The position numbers and the translations under genes were made by a program. A DNA stretch of 64,000 nucleotides, taken from Hyphomicrobium sp. Lineage in GTDB: Bacteria > Pseudomonadota > Alphaproteobacteria > Rhizobiales > Hyphomicrobiaceae. Of this stretch, positions 1-8,242 are shown one piece after another (position 1 is the first letter of the stretch; every line of letters begins with the position of its first letter). Location of the stretch: positions 186,001 to 250,000 of the forward strand of contig NZ_WBUE01000001.1 in assembly GCF_009026145.1 (NCBI RefSeq), written 5' to 3'. The notes beneath the pieces are model-generated. The model did not search any database and was not told the DNA's origin. It saw nothing but the letters and a program-made list of their open reading frames with translations.

Positions 1-606
1 GAAGTTTGCCAGACCCTGCGGCGTCGCCGCCGTCTGTCGCTTGAGGCCGAAGTAGTCCACCTGGACTCCCAACCCAACGGACACGCCACGCGCGATCTCA
101 TACGACAGCATCGGCGTGGCGTTGACGTTGAAGATATAGGTCGTGATGCCTTCGTACTTCCCAGCCCAGTTCGTATCATCGGGCTTTGTCCCAAGTCCGA
201 ACGGCGAGGTGAGGCTCAAGCCAAGCACCGTCTTGTCGTCCAATTGCCAGGTGACATAGCTGGCACCGATCAAAGCATTCCTGCCGATATCCGTCTCGGC
301 TGCGCCTGGAGGCGGAAATTGGTCCTGCGGATTGAGAACGGTGACGTCGGCTGACATCAGAATGACGGAAGCGCTCGCCTCCGCCTGCAAGCCGCTGAGG
401 GCGTACGACGCCGTTGCAGGGTTCCAAGAGATCGAGGCAAGGCTCGGACTGCCGGTGGCAGCACCAGCGTACGACATGCCCTGATAGTAGGCCGATTGCT
501 CGATTCCAAATCCGCCAGCGAACGCCGCGTTTGGCAAAGCTGCCAAAAACGACGCCGCGATGGCTGTAGGAGCCCAAGCGCGCGGCACGCGAGCCGATGG
601 CTCCAT
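1..606 (-). CDS. FadL/OmpP1-type outer membrane transporter, 3' part cut by window edge
   Basis: The frame runs open from an ATG to the left edge, giving the first 202 residues. Residues 1-30 form a signal peptide ending in an Ala-rich AAFA site. The mature start GGFGIEQSAYYQG, followed by an AG-rich stretch and SWNPA, matches the N-terminal hatch of the FadL/OmpP1/TodX family, which moves long-chain fatty acids or other hydrophobic compounds across the outer membrane. The next segment (GLSLTSPFGLGTK, then alternating polar and hydrophobic residues) fits barrel strands. Family members are about 400-450 residues, so roughly half is missing. The substrate cannot be told. Confidence 0.8.
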   Translation of the reverse strand, partial: MEPSARVPRAWAPTAIAASFLAALPNAAFAGGFGIEQSAYYQGMSYAGAATGSPSLASISWNPATASYALSGLQAEASASVILMSADVTVLNPQDQFPPPGAAETDIGRNALIGASYVTWQLDDKTVLGLSLTSPFGLGTKPDDTNWAGKYEGITTYIFNVNATPMLSYEIARGVSVGLGVQVDYFGLKRQTAATPQGLANF

Positions 607-970
607 ACAGCCCCCCTCCGTTGATTCCGGAACGGCTTACGAAGATCGACCAGTGAGTAGTGTTACTCAACTGGCTGCACGCGCATTACTGTGCAGAACT
701 CCGTCAACTGAATTACGGACCGCTGCAGCGGGACCAGGCAGTGCCCCATTGTCACGTAACCATCTGATTCGCAACAGGGGGCACGGAGATCTCAAGGTTC
801 AAACAGCGGCCGAAAGGGCAGTATCCGGATGGGCACAACCCGGTTGCGCAGCCGCTTTAGGTCGTGAGCGATGATCGCCCGGCCCGCGAAGCGCCGGGTG
901 GGACCCAAGGCCCCGTTGCCATCGTGTCAGCACGCTCGGCTTTGCGAGCCACCGCACGCGGGCGTCCGTT

Positions 971-992
971 CGGAGCACGGCTCCGCCATGAC
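971..992. repeat. CGGAGCACGGCT element, copy 1
   Basis: A 22-bp sequence that matches the one at 27008-27029 at 20 of 22 positions. It includes the partly palindromic core GAGCACGGCTCCGCCATG. Both copies lie in gene-free DNA. Two copies alone do not show whether it is mobile or only a common intergenic motif. Confidence 0.4.
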
Positions 993-1109
993 AAGGCTGC
1001 CCTTCAGAATATCGGACGCAGCGTTTCGGCGCCCGCGCTCCCTCGCTCTTTCTCATCCCTCGGGGCTCATGGGCTTGCGAGACCGTAAACATGTGCCACG
1101 CGCTCAGGT

Positions 1110-1224
1110 GTCATCCTCGGGCTCGTCCCGAGGATCCAGAGTTCGGCATCTCAAGTGTCGACGTCGAACAGCCAGCGTCGGAACAAGTGGAGGAATGGGT
1201 CCTCGGCATGAAGCCGAGGATGAC
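1110..1224. repeat. GTCATCCTCGG-type repeat, paired palindromes
   Basis: Two short palindromes face each other: 1110-1139 (GTCATCCTCGGGC with GTCCCGAGGATCC) and 1195-1224 (TGGGTCCTCGGC with GCCGAGGATGACG). The outer ends are inverted copies of each other, so the whole 115 bp could fold into a larger hairpin. Related copies are at 25944-25972, 29275-29305 and 29461-29513. I know such repeats as common intergenic elements in Hyphomicrobiales. Confidence 0.7.
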
Positions 1225-1270
1225 GGCCTGGATGTCCCGCGTTTCGCCCTGGAATGACAGAGGCGCGCAC

Positions 1271-2503
<1,233 letters not shown>

Positions 2504-2561
2504 GAGGTCTCTTGGACGACGGAGTGTCGGTGACTACGACGAAGCGTCGTAACGGCGGCGC

Positions 2562-2589
2562 ACTATAGGGATCGGCGGACGCCCCGCAA
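2562..2589 (-). promoter_or_regulatory. Candidate promoter of argG
   Basis: On the minus strand a TTGCGG -35-like hexamer (2589-2584) is followed after 16 bases by a TATAGT -10-like hexamer (2567-2562). This places transcription about 50 bases ahead of the argG ATG. The call rests only on motif match and spacing. Confidence 0.4.
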
Positions 2590-2694
2590 CATCGGCGCGC
2601 GCCATTAGTCTACCCGCAAAGAATGTATTTTTATGTCGATACAACCAGTGCTATGTTGTTTTTGCGGGGTGTCTTTCGGGGGAGTTGCTGTCCT

Positions 2695-2952
2695 ATGTAT
2701 AGCTTTTTTTGGCGCGGCACCGCCTTGGCCGCCGCCGCCGTTACACTTGCGTTCGCCGCCACCGCCGCTGACGAGCCGAAAACCGAGAAGAAGCAGAAGC
2801 CGCCTTCCGTGTGCGTCGGCCTCGATATCAATGCATGCGGCGCCAAGTCCGAATGCTATTGGCGCAAGCAGGTCACGACCAAGGCAGGGAAGGTGCGCCG
2901 TGCCCATTGCCGCAAACGGCCATTCCAGCAAGTAGCCAAGAAGACTGCCTGA
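2695..2952 (+). CDS. Small secreted Cys-containing basic protein
   Basis: I do not recognise a family. The chosen ATG follows a GGGGGAG ribosome site. It gives 85 residues: an export signal (MYSFFWRGTALAAAAVTLAFAATAA) and a mature part of about 60 residues rich in Lys/Arg with four cysteines (SVCVGLDINACG, ECYWRK, AHCRKR), which could form two disulfides in the periplasm. An upstream in-frame ATG at 2623 would add a poor N-terminus and is not preferred. It is divergent from argG and convergent with the next gene. Similar short proteins with a C-x(6)-C-x(6)-C spacing occur in rhizobia; the function is unknown. Confidence 0.6.
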   Translation: MYSFFWRGTALAAAAVTLAFAATAADEPKTEKKQKPPSVCVGLDINACGAKSECYWRKQVTTKAGKVRRAHCRKRPFQQVAKKTA

Positions 2953-2982
2953 ACACGGGCTCGGACCGGCCAGTTCGGCGCG

Positions 2983-3672
2983 TCAGGCCATGCGTAAGGC
3001 CGCGAACATCGTGCCGACGTTGAATGGCACGATGGCCATTAGCGTCAGCATCTCGACGGGCGGCCACGCATTGCCGCCCGCGGCGTAGCCGCTCTCGGAC
3101 TGGTAGCTGGCAAAGACCTTCTTGATCGACCGCCTCGCCACGTCGGCGGCGTCCAGCACGGCCACGTTGGCTTCCGCTGTGGGCCAGGCGACCGCGTGCG
3201 GCACCCCCGAGGACATCATCATGAAAGCCATCGGCCAAGCAGCCGAGGGTGTGGTGAACGGGAGCATGGTGAGCCAGGCCGACATCGGACTGGCCGCACC
3301 GGCGATGGGTCTGACCGGCGTCGAGCTCATGGCGCTGAGCGCGCTGCTCATGGCGTTGGCGAATGCCTCCATGGCTTCGAAGGGATTGGTCGGCAGCGAC
3401 GGGGAAGTGGGCTTGGGGACCGGCTGCGGCAGCGCCCAGGCGAACGGGTTGAAGAGCGTTTCTGGCTGCGAGGTCTGCGACGTCGCCAAGGGCACCGGCC
3501 AGCGCCACAGGTCCGGCTCGCGCTTTGCCGACGATGGCTGCAGCACACCCGACCAGAAATTCAGCACCTGATCGGCGAATGCAGCGTAGGCGGCCGTGCT
3601 GGCGGCCGAATAGCCCAGCGCGGCCTCGGCGCAGCGGCGCGCGAAACGTTGCTGGAGGTCAGGGTCGAGCAT
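2983..3672 (-). CDS. Ala/Met/Pro-rich protein, putative PHB-granule-associated
   Basis: The 229-residue product has no confident family. The start is set by AAGGAGAAG nine bases ahead of the ATG. The N-terminal 50 residues look like an amphipathic helix (DPDLQQRFARRCAEAALGYS). The middle is rich in Pro, Ser and Met with no clear transmembrane segment, and the C-terminus carries ASYQSESGYAAGGNAWP. No signal peptide is seen. Its upstream region holds the 12-mer TGCAACGCAACA (3727-3738), nearly identical to half of the palindrome ahead of the phasin gene at the other end of the window. On that basis I infer a role at polyhydroxybutyrate granules. That role is inference from the shared site, not from sequence homology. 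Confidence 0.55.
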   Translation of the reverse strand: MLDPDLQQRFARRCAEAALGYSAASTAAYAAFADQVLNFWSGVLQPSSAKREPDLWRWPVPLATSQTSQPETLFNPFAWALPQPVPKPTSPSLPTNPFEAMEAFANAMSSALSAMSSTPVRPIAGAASPMSAWLTMLPFTTPSAAWPMAFMMMSSGVPHAVAWPTAEANVAVLDAADVARRSIKKVFASYQSESGYAAGGNAWPPVEMLTLMAIVPFNVGTMFAALRMA

Positions 3673-3726
3673 GCGTGCGCCTTCTCCTTGCCCCCACAAG
3701 CAACGCTTAGACCGTAAACTGATTGC

Positions 3727-3738
3727 TGCAACGCAACA
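3727..3738. promoter_or_regulatory. TGCAAyGCAACA site, possible PhaR operator
   Basis: The 12-mer TGCAACGCAACA lies 55 bases ahead of the adjacent minus-strand start. It differs at one position from TGCAATGCAACA in the phasin promoter at 63115-63126 and has the same orientation relative to its gene. A preceding ATTGC adds to the TGC/GCA-rich character that is known for PhaR operators of alphaproteobacteria. Confidence 0.4.
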
Positions 3739-3777
3739 AGCCAATTGCGCGTAAATGCACTTAGTAATTGGTCCGAG

Positions 3778-4269
3778 CTAAGTCGCCTCGGCCACCGGCT
3801 CGCTAGCGGTTGGAGAGGCGCTCGGAGGCGCCGCAACGTCGCCGCGCCGGCCGCCGGCGCGCCGGCCGGCGAACAGCCAGTAGGCGCCGCCGCCGAGCAC
3901 CCCGACGGTGAGGAAGGCGGCGAGCGCGTAGTTGTTCAGGATGGATGGCTGGCCGGGAACCTCGTTGAGGTACTCCGCCGCAAAGCCGCCGAGTGCGATC
4001 ACCACGCCGACCAGCACGTAATAGAGCCACGACCGCAGGCGCCACATCTCCCCGATCCCGATCGCCAGCAGGGCAAACGGGAAGGCGAAGATCGCCGAAT
4101 GCGTGGCGGTGAGCAGTGCCAGAACCCCGGCATTGCCGAGCCGTTCGGTCTGCGCCTCGGCCGGCAAGCTGGCAATGTCGGCGGGAGTGACGACGAAGGC
4201 GACGGTCACCGCGCCGGCAACGAGGCAGGCGATGACGAAGCCAAAAAGGACGCGCAGCAGCGTGAGCAT
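3778..4269 (-). CDS. Four-helix membrane protein, paralog of the gene at 4411-4842
   Basis: The 163-residue inner-membrane protein has four predicted transmembrane segments (about residues 5-28, 48-70, 78-98 and 112-132) and a basic, Pro/Ala-rich cytosolic tail. The start follows AAGGAGCAGACCC. It resembles the next upstream gene in the same order: a G-E-x3-R-S-x2-YY motif (IGEMWRLRSWLYYVLVG here, VGEVAGIRSLAYYVVGG there) and a final YW-L-I/F-AGR. The two genes are probably a tandem duplication. I do not recognise a named domain, and the function is unknown. Confidence 0.65.
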   Translation of the reverse strand: MLTLLRVLFGFVIACLVAGAVTVAFVVTPADIASLPAEAQTERLGNAGVLALLTATHSAIFAFPFALLAIGIGEMWRLRSWLYYVLVGVVIALGGFAAEYLNEVPGQPSILNNYALAAFLTVGVLGGGAYWLFAGRRAGGRRGDVAAPPSASPTASEPVAEAT

Positions 4270-4410
4270 GGGTCTGCTCCTTGGAATTTGTGCGAGCTTA
4301 CAGGCCTTAACCCAACCCTCTCAATGGAAAAGGCGGCATCTGCCTAACGTCCGCGGTCCCCGACTGTGCCCAATCAGCACTCGCGCGTTCAGGGTGACAC
4401 GCGTCGTAGG

Positions 4411-4842
4411 TCAAGCGTTGCGGCCGGCAATCAGCCAGTAGACGAAGCCGGCGGCGAACCCGGCCGTGGCGAACACCTGCCAAACGAGCGCCTCCCCCGA
4501 GGCTATAGCCCCACTCTGACCGAAGCGGGCGAGCAGCGGAATGGCAGCTAGCGCAATGCCGCCGCCGACCACGTAGTAGGCCAGCGAGCGGATGCCGGCG
4601 ACCTCGCCGACAATGACCATCAGCAGCGCCGGCACGAGGGTGATGCTGGCCGCCAGCATGAACCCCTGATTCATCACTGCGAAGATCGTCTCGACGTCCT
4701 CATCGCCAATTGGGTTGACGTGCAGGAACGCCGTGATGCGCTCGAGCCCGAGCGTCACCAAGACGAACAGCGCCGCTGCCATCGCCATGATGAGCGCGAA
4801 GGGGATGACGATGAGGATGCGGCCGGTGGTCTTCCAGAACAC
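4411..4842 (-). CDS. Four-helix membrane protein, tandem paralog
   Basis: The product is a 143-residue inner-membrane protein with four predicted helices. It shares the VGEVAGIRSLAYYV and YWLIAGR motifs with its downstream neighbour. The start is uncertain. The GTG used here aligns with the neighbour's N-terminus, and its only purine-rich leader (CGGGGCACTAGCC) lies inside the left arm of a palindromic repeat. A TTG 30 bases further upstream would make the first ten residues (MANFGIGALA) repeat-encoded. The repeat therefore appears to have landed at, or created, the translation start. The function is unknown. Confidence 0.6.
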   Translation of the reverse strand: MFWKTTGRILIVIPFALIMAMAAALFVLVTLGLERITAFLHVNPIGDEDVETIFAVMNQGFMLAASITLVPALLMVIVGEVAGIRSLAYYVVGGGIALAAIPLLARFGQSGAIASGEALVWQVFATAGFAAGFVYWLIAGRNA

Positions 4843-4844
4843 GG

Positions 4845-5008
4845 CTAGTGCCCCGATTCCGAAGTTCGCCAAAGCTCGTTGCTGGGGTGGGGAGCGAACT
4901 TCGCAATCATAAGGGGCACTAGAACCATTGATTTGCTAGCGTGATGATCGAGAAATTCGCTCGACACCTCGCAGCTGACGATAGCGAATTTCTCGATCAT
5001 CACGCTAG
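4845..5008. repeat. Composite two-hairpin repeat, copy 1 (A then B)
   Basis: Two long inverted repeats lie 13 bases apart. Hairpin A (4845-4869 with 4894-4922) has CTAGTG ends and an AAGTTCGC inner end; its right arm carries four extra bases (TTAT) that the left arm lacks. Hairpin B (4936-4961 with 4983-5008) has perfect 26-bp arms with the core GATCGAGAAATTCGC. The same unit occurs in opposite orientation at 52384-52551. The outer B end lies one base from the rlmN stop codon, so it may also act as its terminator. Confidence 0.85.
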
Positions 5009-5009
5009 G

Positions 5010-6215
5010 TCAGGCTCCGCTGCCACTAGCTGCATCGGCCGGCACGGCGCCGGCGCTCGCCCGCTGCTTGACGCTCGCCGAGCGCAGCTGCCCGCACGCG
5101 GCATATATGTCGCGTCCGCGCGGCGTGCGCACCGGGCTCGCGTAGCCGGCCTTGTTCACCACCTCGGCGAAGCGCTCGATCTGCGCCCAGTCGGAACACT
5201 CGTAGGGCGCCCCCGGCCACGGGTTGAACGGAATGAGATTGATCTTCGCCGGAATGCCGGCCAGCAGCCGCACCAGTTCGCGGGCCTCGGCGAGGCTGTC
5301 GTTGACGCCCTTCAGCATGACGTACTCGAAGGTGATGCGGCGCGCGTTCGACAGCGCCGGGTAGTTGCGGCAGGCATCGAGCAGCTCGGCGATCGGATAC
5401 TTGCGGTTGATCGGCACCAATTCGTCGCGCAGCTCATCGCGCACCGCGTGCAACGAGATGGCGAGCATGGTGCCGGTCACGGCGCCCCAGCGGCCGATCT
5501 CCGGCACGATGCCCGAGGTCGACAGCGTGATGCGTCGCTTCGATACCGACAGCCCCTCGCCGTCGGCGGCGACCTCCATCGCGGCCTTGACGTTGTCGAA
5601 GTTGTAGAGCGGCTCACCCATGCCCATGAGCACTATGTTGGTGATCTTGCGCTCGCAAGTGGGCAGCAGGCGCCCATCACCCGGCGGCTCGGCGCCCGGC
5701 CAGTCACCGATGCGGTCGCGTGCCAAGAGGATCTGGCCGACGATCTCCTGCGCCGTCAGATTGCGCACCAGGCGCTGCGTGCCGGTATGGCAGAATGTGC
5801 AATTGAGCGTGCAACCGACCTGGCTCGAGATGCACAGCGTGCCGCGATCGGCCTCCGGGATGTAGACCGTCTCGATCTCCGGCGGCTTGCCGTCGCGGCC
5901 CAGTGCGGGCAGGCGCAACAGCCATTTGCGCGTGCCGTCGACCGACACCTGCTCGCTGACGATTTCGGGCCGCGCCAGGGTGTAGCGCTCGGCCAGCGCC
6001 GCACGCAGCTCCTTGGCGACGTCGGTCATGGCGTCGAAGCTCGCCACGCCGCGCACGTATAGCCAGCTCCACAGCTGATTGCCGCGCATGCGCAGCTGCT
6101 TTTCCGGCACCCCGACGCTGGCCAGTGCCGCGCGCAGTCCCTCGCGGCCGAGACCGGCGAGCGAGGGCTTGTCGGCAGCGGTGGCTGCAGATGGCGTATC
6201 GAGCGTCAGAATCAT
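5010..6215 (-). CDS. rlmN: Dual-specificity 23S rRNA/tRNA adenine-C2 methyltransferase RlmN
   Basis: This radical-SAM enzyme methylates C2 of adenine 2503 in 23S rRNA and adenine 37 in tRNAs. The 401 residues include an N-terminal RNA-binding segment ([16 protein letters not shown]) and the iron-sulfur motif CTLNCTFC with cysteines at 135, 139 and 142. Later blocks are [50 protein letters not shown] and, near the C-terminus, [10 protein letters not shown], which holds the methyl-carrying cysteine. Length and motif order are normal. The gene ends against a palindromic repeat. Confidence 0.96.
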   Translation of the reverse strand: MILTLDTPSAATAADKPSLAGLGREGLRAALASVGVPEKQLRMRGNQLWSWLYVRGVASFDAMTDVAKELRAALAERYTLARPEIVSEQVSVDGTRKWLLRLPALGRDGKPPEIETVYIPEADRGTLCISSQVGCTLNCTFCHTGTQRLVRNLTAQEIVGQILLARDRIGDWPGAEPPGDGRLLPTCERKITNIVLMGMGEPLYNFDNVKAAMEVAADGEGLSVSKRRITLSTSGIVPEIGRWGAVTGTMLAISLHAVRDELRDELVPINRKYPIAELLDACRNYPALSNARRITFEYVMLKGVNDSLAEARELVRLLAGIPAKINLIPFNPWPGAPYECSDWAQIERFAEVVNKAGYASPVRTPRGRDIYAACGQLRSASVKQRASAGAVPADAASGSGA

Positions 6216-6271
6216 GTCGATCCGGGTGAAGCGGGCTCGCCCCTATCTAACGCTGCCCCCCGCATACAGCA

Positions 6272-6302
6272 AATCCCCAGACCCCGGCAGGGTCTGGGGA
6301 TT
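6272..6302 (-). terminator. Hairpin terminator
   Basis: A perfect 13-bp stem (AATCCCCAGACCC with its complement) around a 5-base loop. On the minus strand it is followed by TTTGCTGT. It lies 54 bases after the small gene upstream, so it probably ends that transcript. The T-run is weak. Confidence 0.6.
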
Positions 6303-6355
6303 GCAATAAGAGGACATCCAGGCTTGGAACGGGGCGAGAGCCCCGCGGGTTCGGC

Positions 6356-6559
6356 TCAGGCGGCCGGTACCCAGCGGCCGGCGACGTAGCCGAAGGCCAC
6401 CGCGTCGGGGTGCAGTCTCGCTGACTGCCGCAGTTCGTCGGCTTGTTTCACGTCCGCTTCATCGAGAACAACCTGGGGGCGGGCTGCGTCGACCGTGTCG
6501 CGAAACCCGCTCAGCAGGATGACCCTCTTGCCGCGGACTTCGATCTTCGGACATGCCAT
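6356..6559 (-). CDS. Small hypothetical protein, 67 aa
   Basis: This is a short soluble protein (MACPKIEVRGKRVILLSG at the start, FGYVAGRWVPAA at the end) with no signal peptide or membrane segment. A GGAGGTGACGC ribosome site precedes the ATG at good spacing, and a hairpin terminator follows, so it looks like a real single-gene transcript. I do not recognise the family. The fold could be a small beta-alpha-beta unit. Confidence 0.6.
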   Translation of the reverse strand: MACPKIEVRGKRVILLSGFRDTVDAARPQVVLDEADVKQADELRQSARLHPDAVAFGYVAGRWVPAA

Positions 6560-6767
6560 GCGTCACCTCCTTCGCAGGAGACCGGCGCTACGGAAAGGCG
6601 GTTCGGGGGGTTGTGCCTGCCACTCTCCAGCAGGGGATCCGCAGCTGCATCCGATCACCTACAACAATCACTATACGTGACCTGTGTGACACTAGAAATA
6701 ACTTTCCGTTGCATGAGTGAAAGGAAAATGTTGACAAAATTGAATCGTGCTGCAGTGCGATGCGGCG

Positions 6768-8150
6768 TCACTTTCCGAGCGGCATGTTCAGCTGCAAACG
6801 CCCGCTCCAGGTGTCCGCTGTGCTGGCGGTGCCGCTCTCGACGCCGCCCGTCGCCTGCAGCGTCGAGCCGTCCTTGACGCCCACGGCGACGCCCGCTTCC
6901 GCTTTCAGTTGCACGTCGGTCGGCCCGGTGGCCGGTACTGCCGGATTGAGCGCCTGAAGACCATCGAAGCCGACGAAGGCGCCGACCGCCGCGCGCGGCT
7001 CGATGAACGTCGTATCGTCGACAGAAAATCGCTTCGAGACCTCCGGCAGCACCTCGACTTTGCCGGTGCCGGCGGCCTTCGTCTCACCCGAGGCTGAATC
7101 GCGGACGGCATCCTCGACGTAGACGAGACCGACGCTCGGCGCGACCTTCCAGCCGCCGACCTCGCGCGTGCCGGTAAGCTTGCCGCGTACGAGACGCCGC
7201 TCGGTGAAGTTGTCGCCGATCTCGGGGCTGGCCACCGCGTTTTCCGTCTCGCCCCAGGAGGCGCGGCTGTCGAAGACGACGCCAGAGCCGAGCTTCATGC
7301 TCATGTACGGCCCGACCATCCATCCCCTCGCCGCCATTTCCGGCGCATCGTGCGCGGCGCTTTCAACGCCGCGATCGAGCTGCGCCAGCGCCCCCACCAT
7401 GATATCAGGGCCCAGCATCGAGCGCGTGCCGAGATACAGCACGCCGAGATTGCCGTCGGTGGAACCGGTGTCGAGGCTGCCCGCGGCATAGTTCTGCATG
7501 CGCCCCTCGAGCCAGAAATCGACGATGCCGGGCTCGGGCTTGCCGCCCTGCGTCGCCGCCGCGATCTCCGAGAGGCTCACCGAGAATTCGACGTTCTTGG
7601 CGCGTCCGTCATCGTCGACGGCAACCGTGCTCGATAGCGGCTTATCCGGGTTGGCAATGGGTGTCGGCGCGCGGTCGATGCGCAAGCGATCGGGGTCGCG
7701 CTCGTTCAGCAGCGCCTTGCGCCGCTCCAGGAAGGCGGCATTGGCGGCCTCCGTGCGCGTCGAGGTGCAGGACACGATCACTCTTGCCGCTTGCCCGCTG
7801 CTCGCGTTGAACTGGAACGTATAAGTGGTGTCCGCCGGGGCCTTGAAGGACGCCGTCATTTCCGCCGAGCCGCCGATCAGCGTCGAAGGCGCGCCGGGTC
7901 CGTCGACGAGCGCGACGGCGACACCGCGCGTGGTGAAGCTGAGCAGGTCGCCTTGCTCGAGGCCGAGCCGCCGCGTGAGGGGCGCGCCGGCGGCGACGTC
8001 GGCATTCAGCGCGCCGCGATTGACCGCTGCGCAGCCGCCGGGCGCGGCCTCCGCAGGTGAGGCGGCCCACTGCACGACTGCTAAGGCCGCCGCGGCGATC
8101 TTGGCGTGATGCGCCGGCCCATGGCTGCGGCGGTGCTTTCGGCTCTGCAT
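6768..8150 (-). CDS. Exported autotransporter-type beta-barrel protein
   Basis: The product has 460 residues. A basic, His/Arg-rich N-terminus leads into an export signal ending near SPAEAAPGG. Residues about 40-130 form a beta-rich domain with two cysteines. A charged helical linker (AAFLERRKALLNERDPDRLRIDR) follows. From about 190 the repeated alternation (WLEGRMQNYAAG, LGVLYLGTRSMLGPDIMVGALAQLD, GWMVGPYMSMKLGSGVVFDSRASWG) is that of an autotransporter barrel in the outer membrane. The last residue is Lys, not the usual aromatic. The N-terminal part is small for a passenger, so it may be a barrel with a periplasmic or surface cap. No ligand can be inferred. Confidence 0.7.
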   Translation of the reverse strand: MQSRKHRRSHGPAHHAKIAAAALAVVQWAASPAEAAPGGCAAVNRGALNADVAAGAPLTRRLGLEQGDLLSFTTRGVAVALVDGPGAPSTLIGGSAEMTASFKAPADTTYTFQFNASSGQAARVIVSCTSTRTEAANAAFLERRKALLNERDPDRLRIDRAPTPIANPDKPLSSTVAVDDDGRAKNVEFSVSLSEIAAATQGGKPEPGIVDFWLEGRMQNYAAGSLDTGSTDGNLGVLYLGTRSMLGPDIMVGALAQLDRGVESAAHDAPEMAARGWMVGPYMSMKLGSGVVFDSRASWGETENAVASPEIGDNFTERRLVRGKLTGTREVGGWKVAPSVGLVYVEDAVRDSASGETKAAGTGKVEVLPEVSKRFSVDDTTFIEPRAAVGAFVGFDGLQALNPAVPATGPTDVQLKAEAGVAVGVKDGSTLQATGGVESGTASTADTWSGRLQLNMPLGK

Positions 8151-8242
8151 ATCGTCGCTTGCCCCGCTCTGCGCAACTGACGCGATCGATGTCCGTTGCT
8201 GCAGATCAAAATCGACAGAAGTGTGGACGCTCGGCCGAGCTC

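Larger units (their letters stand above)
607..1270. other. Gene-free stretch with palindromic repeats
   Basis: This 664-bp stretch between the FadL-type gene and the end of argG holds no convincing gene; its open frames have no recognisable product or ribosome site. It carries one copy of a CGGAGCACGGCT element (971-992) and two GTCATCCTCGG-type palindromes (see separate entries). The first 150 bases would hold the promoter of the FadL-type gene, but I see no clear -35/-10 pair. Confidence 0.6.

Noticed and set aside
176..670. A 164-codon minus-strand frame near the left edge
   Set aside because: A different frame of the same strand encodes a FadL-type porin with a good signal peptide, open to the window edge.
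6731..6760. TTGACA promoter on the plus strand
   Set aside because: A perfect -35 hexamer is present, but there is no -10 at the right distance and it points into the end of a minus-strand gene.
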